Assembly (NCBI GenBank): GCA_036725605.1
Contig: DAIMDW010000012.1
Span: forward strand, 1-64,000
From: CALBTQ01 sp036725605
Lineage (GTDB): Bacteria > Lernaellota > Lernaellaia > Lernaellales > Lernaellaceae
Reading direction: 5' to 3'
Length of the DNA stretch: 64,000 bases
Position numbers and translations under genes: made by a program. Positions 9,954 through 18,518 of the stretch are shown here, piece after piece (within the stretch, counting starts at the first letter, position 1; every line of letters starts with the position of its first letter). The notes under the pieces were generated by a model. It made no database searches. It was not told the DNA's origin and worked only from the letters and a program-made list of their open reading frames with translations.

Positions 9954-10707
9954 ACCCCTCGCCTGGCGTTCGATGTTGCTCGATTCGACCGGCGTCATCG
10001 CGCGTTTTTACGGACGCGTCGGCGGCCACAGCGAAGGCGCGTTCGCGTCGTTGAACATGGGCGCGCTCGTCGACGACGATCCGGCGCACCTGGCCGCCAA
10101 CGAGGCGCTGGTGCTCGACGACCTGGGCGCGACGACGCTCTACCTGCCGCAACAGGTGCACGGGCAGACGGTGCAGGTCGTCAATCGCGTCGAACCGGGC
10201 GTGGTGCGCGGCGAGCAGGGCGACGCGGTGTGGACCGACCGTCGCGGCGTCGCCGTGGGCGTGTTGACCGCCGATTGCGTGCCGATCCTGGTCACGACCG
10301 AAAACCGCGACTTCGTCGGCGCGATCCACGCCGGTTGGCGCGGCCTGTACGGTGGGATCGTCGGGCGGGCGATCGAGCGCATCACCCGCTTGTTTTGCTG
10401 TCGCCCCTACGATCTGCTGGCGGCGATCGGCCCGGCCATCGGCCCCGAACAATACGAAGTCAGCCGCGAACTGGCGCAACAGTTTTTGACCGACCGCCCG
10501 GAACTACGCGGCGTTTTGTGGCCGGAAAAGCGCAAAAAGCCGCACCTGGATTTGCGCACCATGGCCCTCAACGATCTGCTGCACAACGAGGTCAGCCGCG
10601 AGAACATCGAATTGGTCGGCCCGACCACGCACGACGAGCGCTGCTTCTCGCATCGCCGCGACAAGGGCCGGACCGGGCGGCAACTTTCCGCTATTTTAAT
10701 GACTTGA
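9946..10707 (+). CDS. pgeF: YfiH/PgeF (LACC1-like, DUF152) protein
   Basis: A member of the multicopper-polyphenol-oxidase/LACC1 superfamily (253 residues). The three conserved metal or active-site positions are present: His in QQVHGQT, Cys in LTADCVPI, and His in AIHAGWRGLYGG. Family members have been reported as purine nucleoside phosphorylases/adenosine deaminases, and the E. coli protein as a peptidoglycan-editing factor. Which activity applies here cannot be read from sequence. The C-terminal HDERCFSHRRDKGRTGRQLS block is also canonical. The ATG lies inside the last codons of rluD, so the two are translationally coupled. Confidence 0.9.
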   Translation: MSKPLAWRSMLLDSTGVIARFYGRVGGHSEGAFASLNMGALVDDDPAHLAANEALVLDDLGATTLYLPQQVHGQTVQVVNRVEPGVVRGEQGDAVWTDRRGVAVGVLTADCVPILVTTENRDFVGAIHAGWRGLYGGIVGRAIERITRLFCCRPYDLLAAIGPAIGPEQYEVSRELAQQFLTDRPELRGVLWPEKRKKPHLDLRTMALNDLLHNEVSRENIELVGPTTHDERCFSHRRDKGRTGRQLSAILMT

Positions 10708-10733
10708 CAAAACTTGGGAGATGTCACTAAATT
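10704..10733 (+). promoter_or_regulatory. Candidate promoter and long leader of rho
   Basis: TTGACA (10704-10709), 18 bases, TAAATT (10728-10733), overlapping the yfiH stop. The following 220 bases before rho hold no gene. A second candidate, TTGTGG - 16 - GATAAT, lies at 10809-10836. The long untranslated leader fits the known habit of rho being autoregulated by premature termination, but no specific structure is identified here. Confidence 0.5.
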
Positions 10734-10956
10734 TTAACCGTCCTATCCGGGAAGCGTACGAAACTGCCTTGTTATAGCTCCCTGTCATCGACAAACTCGG
10801 GATGCGATTTGTGGGGTGGCGTTAATTTCCGATAATTAGGTACCGACAAACATTTTCTTTTCATCAACGGATGCGTTCCGACGATGATTCCTTGATAGAA
10901 ACACGTAGTGAAGCAAAACATAAACCATCAATCTTAACCACAATACGGAGTACGAA

Positions 10957-12309
<1,353 letters not shown>

Positions 12310-12330
12310 TTTCATCCGCGAATGCACACG

Positions 12331-12360
12331 AAGGCCGGGCCGTTGCGCCCGGCCTTTTTG
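12331..12360 (+). terminator. Intrinsic terminator of rho
   Basis: AAGGCCGGGC - CGTTGC - GCCCGGCCTTTTT: a 10-bp nearly all-GC stem followed by a T-run. The 3' arm sequence (GCCCGGCCTTTTTGTT) recurs at the end of the nearby 167-base repeats. Confidence 0.92.
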
Positions 12361-12400
12361 TTTATTGCCGGAGTTCACCGACAATCATTTTTTTTATCAA

Positions 12401-12567
12401 TCGCGGCAGCCCTCATCCCCGGCCCTTCTCCCACGGGGAGAAGGGAGTCCACGCTGCCGACTTTTACCCTCTCCCGGGGGAGAGGGTCGGGCGCAGCCCG
12501 GGGTGAGGGCGAAAAAAAAGCAAGAGCAATTTCCAGCGAGCGAGCCGTCACGCCCGGCCTTTTTGTT
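12401..12567. repeat. 167-base dispersed palindromic repeat, copy 1
   Basis: Near-identical to 14021-14187. It holds two strong inverted repeats, CCCTTCTCCC-ACGG-GGAGAAGGG and CCCTCTCCC-GG-GGGAGAGGG, within an outer pair CCCTCATCCCCGG ... CCGGGGTGAGGG, and ends in a GCCCGGCCTTTTTGTT terminator-like motif. No transposase or convincing ORF. It lies in the 377-base gap between rho and amtB. Confidence 0.9.
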
Positions 12568-12640
12568 AGAATTTCGTTAGCAACACATACCCGCTTCACC
12601 AAAAGTCAAGAAAGGAATAAGATCACCGGCGAAATAGTCC

Positions 12641-12669
12641 TTCACTTACACGGTCTTGGTTAATACAAC
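12641..12669 (+). promoter_or_regulatory. Candidate promoter of amtB
   Basis: TTCACT (12641-12646), 17 bases, TACAAC (12664-12669), about 18 bases before the start codon, with a GGAAAGGAAG ribosome site between. No sigma-54 type GG-N10-GC element was found, although amt genes are often sigma-54 controlled. The evidence is moderate. Confidence 0.4.
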
Positions 12670-12686
12670 GGGAAAGGAAGTGAATC

Positions 12687-13913
12687 ATGGGCGGTTTCGA
12701 CACTGGCAACACCGGGTTTATGCTTCTCGCCACAAGTCTCGTCATGCTCATGACCCCGGGCCTGGCCTTCTTCTACGGCGGGCTGGTGGGTCGCAAAAAC
12801 GTCCTGACCATCATGATGCAAAGTTTCGTTTCGATGGGTTGGACCACGATCCTCTGGTACGTTTGCGGTTACTCTTTGTGCTTCTCGGGTACCTTGAGCG
12901 CCGGCACCGACCTTGGCGGCATCTTCGGAAACCTGAATATGATGTTCCTGCGGGGCATCGATCCCTCGACGGTTTTCGCCGCCTCGAACATTCCTCTGTG
13001 GGTGTTCTGCGCCTACCAGATGATGTTCGCCATCATCACCCCGGCCCTGATCACCGGCGCGTTCACCAACCGTGTGCGGTTCTCGGCCTACCTGATCTTC
13101 CTGACGGTCTGGCTGCTGTTCGTCTACTTCCCCTTCGTGCACATGGTCTGGGGCGGCGGCTTGCTGGCCAAATGGGGCGTGCTCGATTTCGCCGGCGGCA
13201 TCGTCGTGCACGCGATCGCGGGCATGGCCGCGCTGGCCTCGGTCTTTTACGTGGGCAAGCGCAAGGTGGAAGACAAAGGCATGCACAGCATTCCCCTGGT
13301 CGCGCTGGGCACCGGCCTGCTGTGGTTCGGCTGGTACGGCTTCAACGCCGGCAGCGAGCTGGCCGTGGACGGCATCACCGCGCAGGCGTTCATCAACACC
13401 GATACCGCCGCTTCGTTCGCGGGCATCACCTGGTTGATTCTGGCGTGGGTTTTCGAGAAGAAACCAAAATTCGTCGGCCTGTTGACCGGCGCGGTCGCCG
13501 GCCTGGCCACGGTCACTCCCTGCGCGGGCTTCGTAACGATCCACAGCGCGGCGATCATCGGCATCATCGCGGGCATCGTCTGCTACGGCGCGATCACGAT
13601 GAAAAACAAACTCGGCTGGGACGACGCGTTGGATGTCTGGGGTGTACACGGCGTCGGCGGCATCATCGGCACGATCATGCTGGGCATGTTCGCCACCATC
13701 GCGGTCAATCCCAACGGCGCGAACGGCCTGTTTGCGGGCAACGCGGCATTCTTCGGCAAGGAAGTCGCGGCTGTGCTGGGCGCCTCGGCCTACGCCTTCA
13801 TCTTCACCTACGTGGCGCTCTGGCTGATCAATAAAATTACGCCGGTGCACACCTCGCAGGAAGAAGAGGCGGGGTTGGACGAATCGCTGCACGGCGAAAA
13901 CGCGTACCTGTAA
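12687..13913 (+). CDS. amtB: Ammonium transporter Amt
   Basis: Polytopic inner-membrane channel for ammonia/ammonium, 408 residues with about 11 hydrophobic segments. The twin histidines lining the pore are present: His175 in GGIVVHAIAGM and His321 in DVWGVHGVGG. Also visible are the Phe-gate region (TPGLAFFYGGLVGRKNVL), the family block FPFVHMVWGGG and the DTAASFAG segment. The C-terminal tail, which contacts PII proteins in the family, is present (about residues 385-408). No glnK/PII gene is adjacent, which is unusual because amtB and glnK are commonly paired. The gene stands alone between two copies of the 167-base repeat, with its own terminator. Confidence 0.96.
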   Translation: MGGFDTGNTGFMLLATSLVMLMTPGLAFFYGGLVGRKNVLTIMMQSFVSMGWTTILWYVCGYSLCFSGTLSAGTDLGGIFGNLNMMFLRGIDPSTVFAASNIPLWVFCAYQMMFAIITPALITGAFTNRVRFSAYLIFLTVWLLFVYFPFVHMVWGGGLLAKWGVLDFAGGIVVHAIAGMAALASVFYVGKRKVEDKGMHSIPLVALGTGLLWFGWYGFNAGSELAVDGITAQAFINTDTAASFAGITWLILAWVFEKKPKFVGLLTGAVAGLATVTPCAGFVTIHSAAIIGIIAGIVCYGAITMKNKLGWDDALDVWGVHGVGGIIGTIMLGMFATIAVNPNGANGLFAGNAAFFGKEVAAVLGASAYAFIFTYVALWLINKITPVHTSQEEEAGLDESLHGENAYL

Positions 13914-13933
13914 CTCTCGCGACAAACGTCAAT

Positions 13934-13970
13934 CGTTGCGCCGGGCGGACGTCCCCGGCGCAACGTTTTT
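13934..13970 (+). terminator. Intrinsic terminator of amtB
   Basis: CGTTGCGCCGGG - CGGACGTC - CCGGCGCAACG followed by TTTTT, a perfect GC-rich stem of at least 11 bp starting 20 bases after the stop codon. Confidence 0.95.
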
Positions 13971-14020
13971 AAGCGCGCGGGCCGGTGTCCGCCGACAACC
14001 AGTATTCTGTTTGTCGGTAG

Positions 14021-14187
14021 TCGCGGCAGCCCTCATCCCCGGCCCTTCTCCCACAGGGAGAAGGGAGATTTGCCTGCCGGCTTTTACCCTCTCCCGGGGG
14101 AGAGGGTCGGGCGCAGCCCGGGGTGAGGGCGAAAAAAAGCAAGATCAATTTCCGGCGCGCGGGCCATTGCGTCCGGCCTTTTTTCTT
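14021..14187. repeat. 167-base dispersed palindromic repeat, copy 2
   Basis: Second copy of the element at 12401, same orientation, differing by scattered substitutions and one A in a poly-A run. It has the same nested inverted repeats and a terminator-like end (GTCCGGCCTTTTTTCTT). It fills most of the 313-base gap between amtB and the GH1 gene; nothing else is seen there beyond the amtB terminator. Confidence 0.9.
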
Positions 14188-14226
14188 TGCATGCTGATGA
14201 TCGATTTCATCACGCGAGGTGCCGCC

Positions 14227-15798
14227 ATGAAGCGATTCGATCTGCACGGCGTCGATTTCACGCACGAGTTGGACGGTTTCGAATTTCCCGCCACTTTCGA
14301 CTTCGGCGTTTCCAGTTCGGGCTACCAGAGCGAAGGCGGTTACAACACGCCCGACGGCCCGAAAAACAACTGGCACTGGGCCGAGTGGCGCGGCGAGAAG
14401 GAACGCACCGGCGACGCCGCGCGCTTCTGGGAATTGTACGGCGAGGACTTCGACCGCGCGCGGTGGATCGGCGCGAACGCCTTCCGCCTGGGCATCGAAT
14501 GGGCGCGGCTGCAACCGAGCGTCGATCCGGCGCAGACCGTCGCGCCGCCGTTTTCCGAAGAAGCCGCGCGCGACTACGCGAAGATCATGGCGGCCTGCTT
14601 CGAACGCGAAATGTTCCCGGCCGTGACGCTATACCACTGGACACACCCGCTGTGGGCCGGCCTGGAACTGTGGCTCGACTGGCCGCGCGCAAGCGAACTG
14701 TTCGGCGCGTATGTCGCCTTTGCCGTCGAGCGCATCAACCATTATCTCGTCGAGGAATTCAACCGCCCGCCGATCCCCTACTTCATCACGATGAACGAGC
14801 CGATCAACGTGCCGATGGCCGGTTACCTGCTCGGCGTTTTCCCGCGCGAAAAAAAAGGCCGGCGCAACGCGGCGATCTGCTACGCGAACATCCTCAAGGC
14901 GCACGCGCTGTGCTATCGCACGGTGCACCGCATCTACCGCGAACACGGTTGGGCGGCGCCGACGGTGACGATGAACTCCTGGTGCGGCGCGGCCTATTCC
15001 TTCGACAAATTTTCGCAGGACGTGATGCTCGCGCGGCAAAACGGCATCGCGCGCGACGCGGTGTTCGCGCACCTGCACCAGCAACAGCGGCGCTTCGCCG
15101 AGCACACGCGCGAGGTGCCCTACCATCGCGGACCGCGCGGCTTCAAGCGCCTGCTGGACCGGTTCATCGACCAGGTCATGTGGCGCAAGCTGAGCGAGCC
15201 GCTCGTCGCCGAGTTGGTCGAGTACCTTTACGCGGGCGACGCCTCGCGGCTGCTGGATGCGGTCAGCTTCGACCTGTACGATCCGTTCATGGGCAACAAC
15301 TTCGATTTCACCTGGCCGAGCCTGGTGACGGTCCGCAGCCGGCCGGATCAATGGAACATCAATCCCGGCGCGTTGCGGCCGATGCTCTCGTCCTATCGCT
15401 GGACGGCGGGCGACCTGCCGATTGATCTGCTCGAGCACGGCATGTGCCACCGCGCCCACGGCGGCCGCGTCGAGCCGCACCCCAACGGCGTCACGCGCGA
15501 TCTGGAACTGAAGTTGATCATGCTCGAAGTCGTACGCGCCCTGCGCGAAGGGCAGCCATTGCGCTCGTTCTATTACTGGAGCCTGACCGACAACTACGAA
15601 TGGGGCAGCTACGAGCCGCGCTTCGGTCTGTTCGGCGTCGACTACGAAAACGGCGCGCGGCGCCTGTCGACCGACATCAACGGCGTCAACGCCGCCGGCT
15701 GCTATCGTTTGTTCATCGAGGCGTTCCGCGCCAAAGACACGCAAGCGCTACGCGAGGCGTTCACCGCCGAAACCTATCCCGAGTACGCCGGCGCATGA
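14227..15798 (+). CDS. Glycoside hydrolase family 1 (beta-glycosidase)
   Basis: Retaining beta-glycosidase of 523 residues with a TIM-barrel. The acid/base Glu191 is in the canonical TMNEP. The nucleophile region reads DLLEHGMCH, so Glu403 is kept but the usual (T/S)ENG is changed to LEHG. The family end motif is clear in SLTDNYEWGSYEPRFGLFGV. Cytoplasmic, because no signal peptide is present. ATG 14227 (MKRFDLHG) with GAGGTG 6 bases before is preferred over ATG codons further upstream that run into the repeat. Substrate specificity is unknown, and the altered nucleophile motif suggests a non-standard subgroup. It is not obviously in an operon. Confidence 0.88.
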   Translation: MKRFDLHGVDFTHELDGFEFPATFDFGVSSSGYQSEGGYNTPDGPKNNWHWAEWRGEKERTGDAARFWELYGEDFDRARWIGANAFRLGIEWARLQPSVDPAQTVAPPFSEEAARDYAKIMAACFEREMFPAVTLYHWTHPLWAGLELWLDWPRASELFGAYVAFAVERINHYLVEEFNRPPIPYFITMNEPINVPMAGYLLGVFPREKKGRRNAAICYANILKAHALCYRTVHRIYREHGWAAPTVTMNSWCGAAYSFDKFSQDVMLARQNGIARDAVFAHLHQQQRRFAEHTREVPYHRGPRGFKRLLDRFIDQVMWRKLSEPLVAELVEYLYAGDASRLLDAVSFDLYDPFMGNNFDFTWPSLVTVRSRPDQWNINPGALRPMLSSYRWTAGDLPIDLLEHGMCHRAHGGRVEPHPNGVTRDLELKLIMLEVVRALREGQPLRSFYYWSLTDNYEWGSYEPRFGLFGVDYENGARRLSTDINGVNAAGCYRLFIEAFRAKDTQALREAFTAETYPEYAGA

Positions 15799-15865
15799 CG
15801 TTTCCGCACGGGCTAATTGCCCGATTTTGCGGAAAAACAATGTTTTCGGTCCCTGCGTTTTGCCC

Positions 15866-15895
15866 TTGCCAAGGCCCCGAAAAACATGGTATGAA
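15866..15895 (+). promoter_or_regulatory. Candidate promoter of rpmE-DUF1385-prfA
   Basis: TTGCCA (15866-15871), 18 bases, TATGAA (15890-15895), about 55 bases before the rpmE start. The spacing is acceptable and the -10 is imperfect. Confidence 0.4.
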
Positions 15896-15950
15896 GCTCA
15901 GCCTATGCGGCGCCGTACAACGCCGGCGCTTAATTAGAAGGAGAGAAACG

Positions 15951-16166
15951 ATGAAAGAAGGCATCCATCCGAAATACGAAGACACGAAGGTGTCCTGCGC
16001 CTGCGGCAACACCTTCATGACCAAGTCGACCCAGGCGCCGGAAATCACCATCGACATCTGCAACATGTGCCATCCGTTCTACACCGGCAAGCAGAAGTTG
16101 GTGGACTCGGCGGGACGCGTCGAACGCTTCAAGCGCAAGTACAAGAATCTGTACAAAGACAAATAG
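15951..16166 (+). CDS. rpmE: 50S ribosomal protein L31, zinc (C+) form
   Basis: A 71-residue subunit protein bridging the 50S central protuberance and the 30S head. Four cysteines in the zinc arrangement (Cys16, Cys18, Cys37, Cys40; VSCACGNTF and DICNMCHPFYTGKQK) mark the zinc-binding paralogue. The AAGGAGAGAAACG ribosome site is ideal. A hairpin lies between it and the DUF1385 gene. Confidence 0.97.
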   Translation: MKEGIHPKYEDTKVSCACGNTFMTKSTQAPEITIDICNMCHPFYTGKQKLVDSAGRVERFKRKYKNLYKDK

Positions 16167-16182
16167 CTTGGCCAGTCGTTCA

Positions 16183-16215
16183 ACCCGCGCCGGCGCCGTG
16201 TCCGCGCGGGTTTTC
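16183..16215 (+). terminator. Hairpin/attenuator after rpmE
   Basis: AACCCGCG - loop - CGCGGGTT followed by TTCC: an 8-bp stem with a short T-tract. Probably a partial terminator that lowers expression of the downstream DUF1385 and prfA genes relative to rpmE. Confidence 0.6.
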
Positions 16216-16249
16216 CATTTAACGGCGTAGGCGATAAGGAGCGATCGCA

Positions 16250-17365
16250 GTGGGCGACAACAACAAACCGATGAGCGTGGGCGGTCAGGCCATTCTGGAA
16301 GGCGTGATGATGCGCTCGCCCAACAGCATGGCGGTTGTCTGCCGCAAGGGCGACGGGCAAATCGTCCTCAAGGAACAGCAGTGGATCAGCCTCTGGAATC
16401 GCCTCAAGTTCCTGCGCTGGCCCTTCATGCGCGGTACGGTCGTGCTCATCGAAGCGATGTGGAACGGCATCAGCGCGCTGACCTTCTCGGCCAATCTCTT
16501 CTCCGAGGAAGAGGACAAAAAAGCGGCCGCCGAGGCCGAGGAAAAGGGCGAAGCGCCGAAAAAAGCGGCCGACAAAAAGGAAACCAAACCGCTGACCTCC
16601 TGGGCGATCACCGCGACGATCTTCGTGAGCATGCTCTTTGCCATCGGCCTGTTCGTGGTGGTGCCGCACTACGCGACCATCGCGGTCGGCTGGTTGGTCG
16701 GTCACGAACTGACCGTGGACATGGTGCTGTTTCACGCGGTGGACGGCGTGATCAAAATCGCCATTTTCCTCGCCTACGTCTGGGGCATCAGCTTCATGCC
16801 CGACATCCGCCGCGTTTTCGAATACCACGGTGCGGAACACAAGACGATCTTCGCTTTCGACGACGGCAAGGAACTGACGCTGGAAAACGTGCGCCCCTAC
16901 ACCACGTTCCATCCGCGCTGCGGCACGAGCTTCATCATCATCGTGTTGCTGGCGAGCATTCTGTTGTTCTCGCTGGCCTTCCCGCTGCTGCCCAAGTTCG
17001 CGGGGTTGCCCAAGCTCGCGCGCAACTTCGTGTTCATCCTGATCAAGCTGCCGCTCTTGCTGCCGATCGCCGGCGTTTCCTACGAGCTGATCAAGCTGGC
17101 CGGTAAATACCGCCGCAATCCGCTGTTGAAACTCGCGGTGCTGCCCGGCCTGCTCACCCAGCGCATCACCACCCGGCCGCCGTCCGACGACATGCTCGAG
17201 GTCGCCATCCTCAGCCTGAAAAAATGCCTCTGGCGCGAGCAGAAAGTGCGCGAGGGCGTCGCCACCGAGGAAAGCGAAATCACCTACCCCGATTTCGCCA
17301 CCGCCGCCGCCGAACTGGGTACGCCGGAGTTTCACTTCACAGGCGGGTCCTGCGATGTTCAGTAA
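16250..17365 (+). CDS. DUF1385 (YqhQ-like) membrane protein
   Basis: A 371-residue protein with the family N-terminus VGGQAILEGVMMRSPNSMAVV and the conserved EYHGAEHKTIFAFDDG and TTFHPRCGTSF blocks. About four hydrophobic segments lie between residues 120 and 290. A charged Ala/Glu/Lys-rich insertion separates the N-terminal part from the membrane part (residues 86-112). Function is not established for the family, but the His/Glu/Cys-rich blocks suggest metal binding. It starts with GTG 16250 after AAGGAG. It overlaps prfA by 11 bases, so the two are translationally coupled; the rpmE-DUF1385-prfA order is widely conserved. Confidence 0.92.
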   Translation: MGDNNKPMSVGGQAILEGVMMRSPNSMAVVCRKGDGQIVLKEQQWISLWNRLKFLRWPFMRGTVVLIEAMWNGISALTFSANLFSEEEDKKAAAEAEEKGEAPKKAADKKETKPLTSWAITATIFVSMLFAIGLFVVVPHYATIAVGWLVGHELTVDMVLFHAVDGVIKIAIFLAYVWGISFMPDIRRVFEYHGAEHKTIFAFDDGKELTLENVRPYTTFHPRCGTSFIIIVLLASILLFSLAFPLLPKFAGLPKLARNFVFILIKLPLLLPIAGVSYELIKLAGKYRRNPLLKLAVLPGLLTQRITTRPPSDDMLEVAILSLKKCLWREQKVREGVATEESEITYPDFATAAAELGTPEFHFTGGSCDVQ

Positions 17366-18431
17366 GCTCGCCGAAGTCGAAGCGCGCTACGAAGAGCTTT
17401 CCCAACTCCTCGCCGATCCCGAGGTGTACGGCGACAACACCCGCTACGCCAAGCTCAACAAAGAGCGCATCGGCATGGAGGAGATCGTCGAGAACTATCG
17501 CCGCTACCAGAAAATGGAGGCCGACCTCAACGGCGCCAAAGAATTGCTGGAGGCCGAAGACGATCCGGAAATGCGCGAGATGGCCAAGCTCGAACTCGAC
17601 GAGCTGGAGGAAAAACTCGCCGCGCTGACCGACACTTTGAAAATCCTGCTGCTGCCCAAGGATCCCTACGACGACAAAAACATCCTGTTGGAAATTCGCG
17701 CCGGCACCGGCGGCGAGGAAGCCGCGCTGTTCGCCGGCGATCTGTTCCGCATGTACAACCGCTACGCCGAATTGCACGGCTGGAAAGTCGAACTGCTGTC
17801 GAGCCATTCCACCGAGTTGGGCGGTTTCAAGGAAGTGATCTGCGGCATCAAGGGCAACGGCGTGTACAGCCGGTTGAAATTCGAATCGGGCGTGCATCGC
17901 GTGCAGCGCGTGCCCGACACCGAAACGCAGGGCCGCATCCACACCAGCGCGGTGACCGTGGCGATTCTCCCCGAGCCCGACGAGGTCGAATTGTCCATTC
18001 CGGAAAAGGATCTGCGCTTCGACGTGTACCGTTCCAGCGGCCCCGGCGGCCAGAGCGTCAACACGACCGACAGCGCGGTGCGCGTCACGCACCTGCCCAC
18101 GAATCTGGTCGTTACCTGCCAGGACGAAAAATCGCAGCACAAGAACAAAGCCAAGGCCTTGCTCATTCTCAAGGCCCGCTTGCTGGACAAAATGCGCACG
18201 GAACAGGAAGAAAAACTCAGCGCCGAACGCCGCGCGCAGGTCGGCTCGGGCGACCGCTCCGAGCGCATCCGCACCTACAACTTCCCGCAAAATCGAATTT
18301 CGGACCATCGCATCAACCTGACGATCTATAAACTCGGGCTGGTGCTGGAGGGCGAACTGGATCAAGTAATTGATCCATTGATAACCCATTTCCAGGCCGA
18401 GGCGCTCAAGGGAGCCGAAGTCGGCGACTGA
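17355..18431 (+). CDS. prfA: Peptide chain release factor 1
   Basis: Recognises UAA and UAG and triggers peptide release. The 358-residue length is standard. The GGQ motif that enters the peptidyl-transferase centre is in SSGPGGQSVN, and the codon-recognition PxT motif is PDT in RVQRVPDTETQGRIHTS. The N-terminal domain 1 and the coiled region before residue 100 are as expected. The ATG lies inside the end of the DUF1385 gene. The methyltransferase gene prmC, which often follows prfA, is absent, and thrS follows instead. Confidence 0.97.
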   Translation: MFSKLAEVEARYEELSQLLADPEVYGDNTRYAKLNKERIGMEEIVENYRRYQKMEADLNGAKELLEAEDDPEMREMAKLELDELEEKLAALTDTLKILLLPKDPYDDKNILLEIRAGTGGEEAALFAGDLFRMYNRYAELHGWKVELLSSHSTELGGFKEVICGIKGNGVYSRLKFESGVHRVQRVPDTETQGRIHTSAVTVAILPEPDEVELSIPEKDLRFDVYRSSGPGGQSVNTTDSAVRVTHLPTNLVVTCQDEKSQHKNKAKALLILKARLLDKMRTEQEEKLSAERRAQVGSGDRSERIRTYNFPQNRISDHRINLTIYKLGLVLEGELDQVIDPLITHFQAEALKGAEVGD

Positions 18432-18518
18432 CGAGCTTGCGCAACCCCCGCACATCGTGATTATAGTAACCAATAGTATTCTCGACCCCGGCGTATGGGG
18501 AGAGAAAGGAGATAACAA

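Noticed and set aside
12568..12686. Sigma-54 promoter for amtB
   Set aside because: No GG-N10-GC pair with the usual flanks was found in the upstream region.
12401..14187. Composite transposon carrying amtB
   Set aside because: The two flanking repeats contain no transposase, no terminal inverted repeats of IS type and no visible target duplication. amtB has native composition and its own terminator.
13936..14226. N-terminal extension of the GH1 protein through the repeat
   Set aside because: The frame is open, but the extension translates the 167-base repeat and the amtB terminator region. GAGGTG before ATG 14227 marks the real start.
18432..18518. T-box or other riboswitch upstream of thrS
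   Set aside because: The gap is only 87 bases, with no T-box core sequence or terminator hairpin. A TTGCGC / TATAGT pair is spaced 19 bases apart, too weak to list as a promoter.
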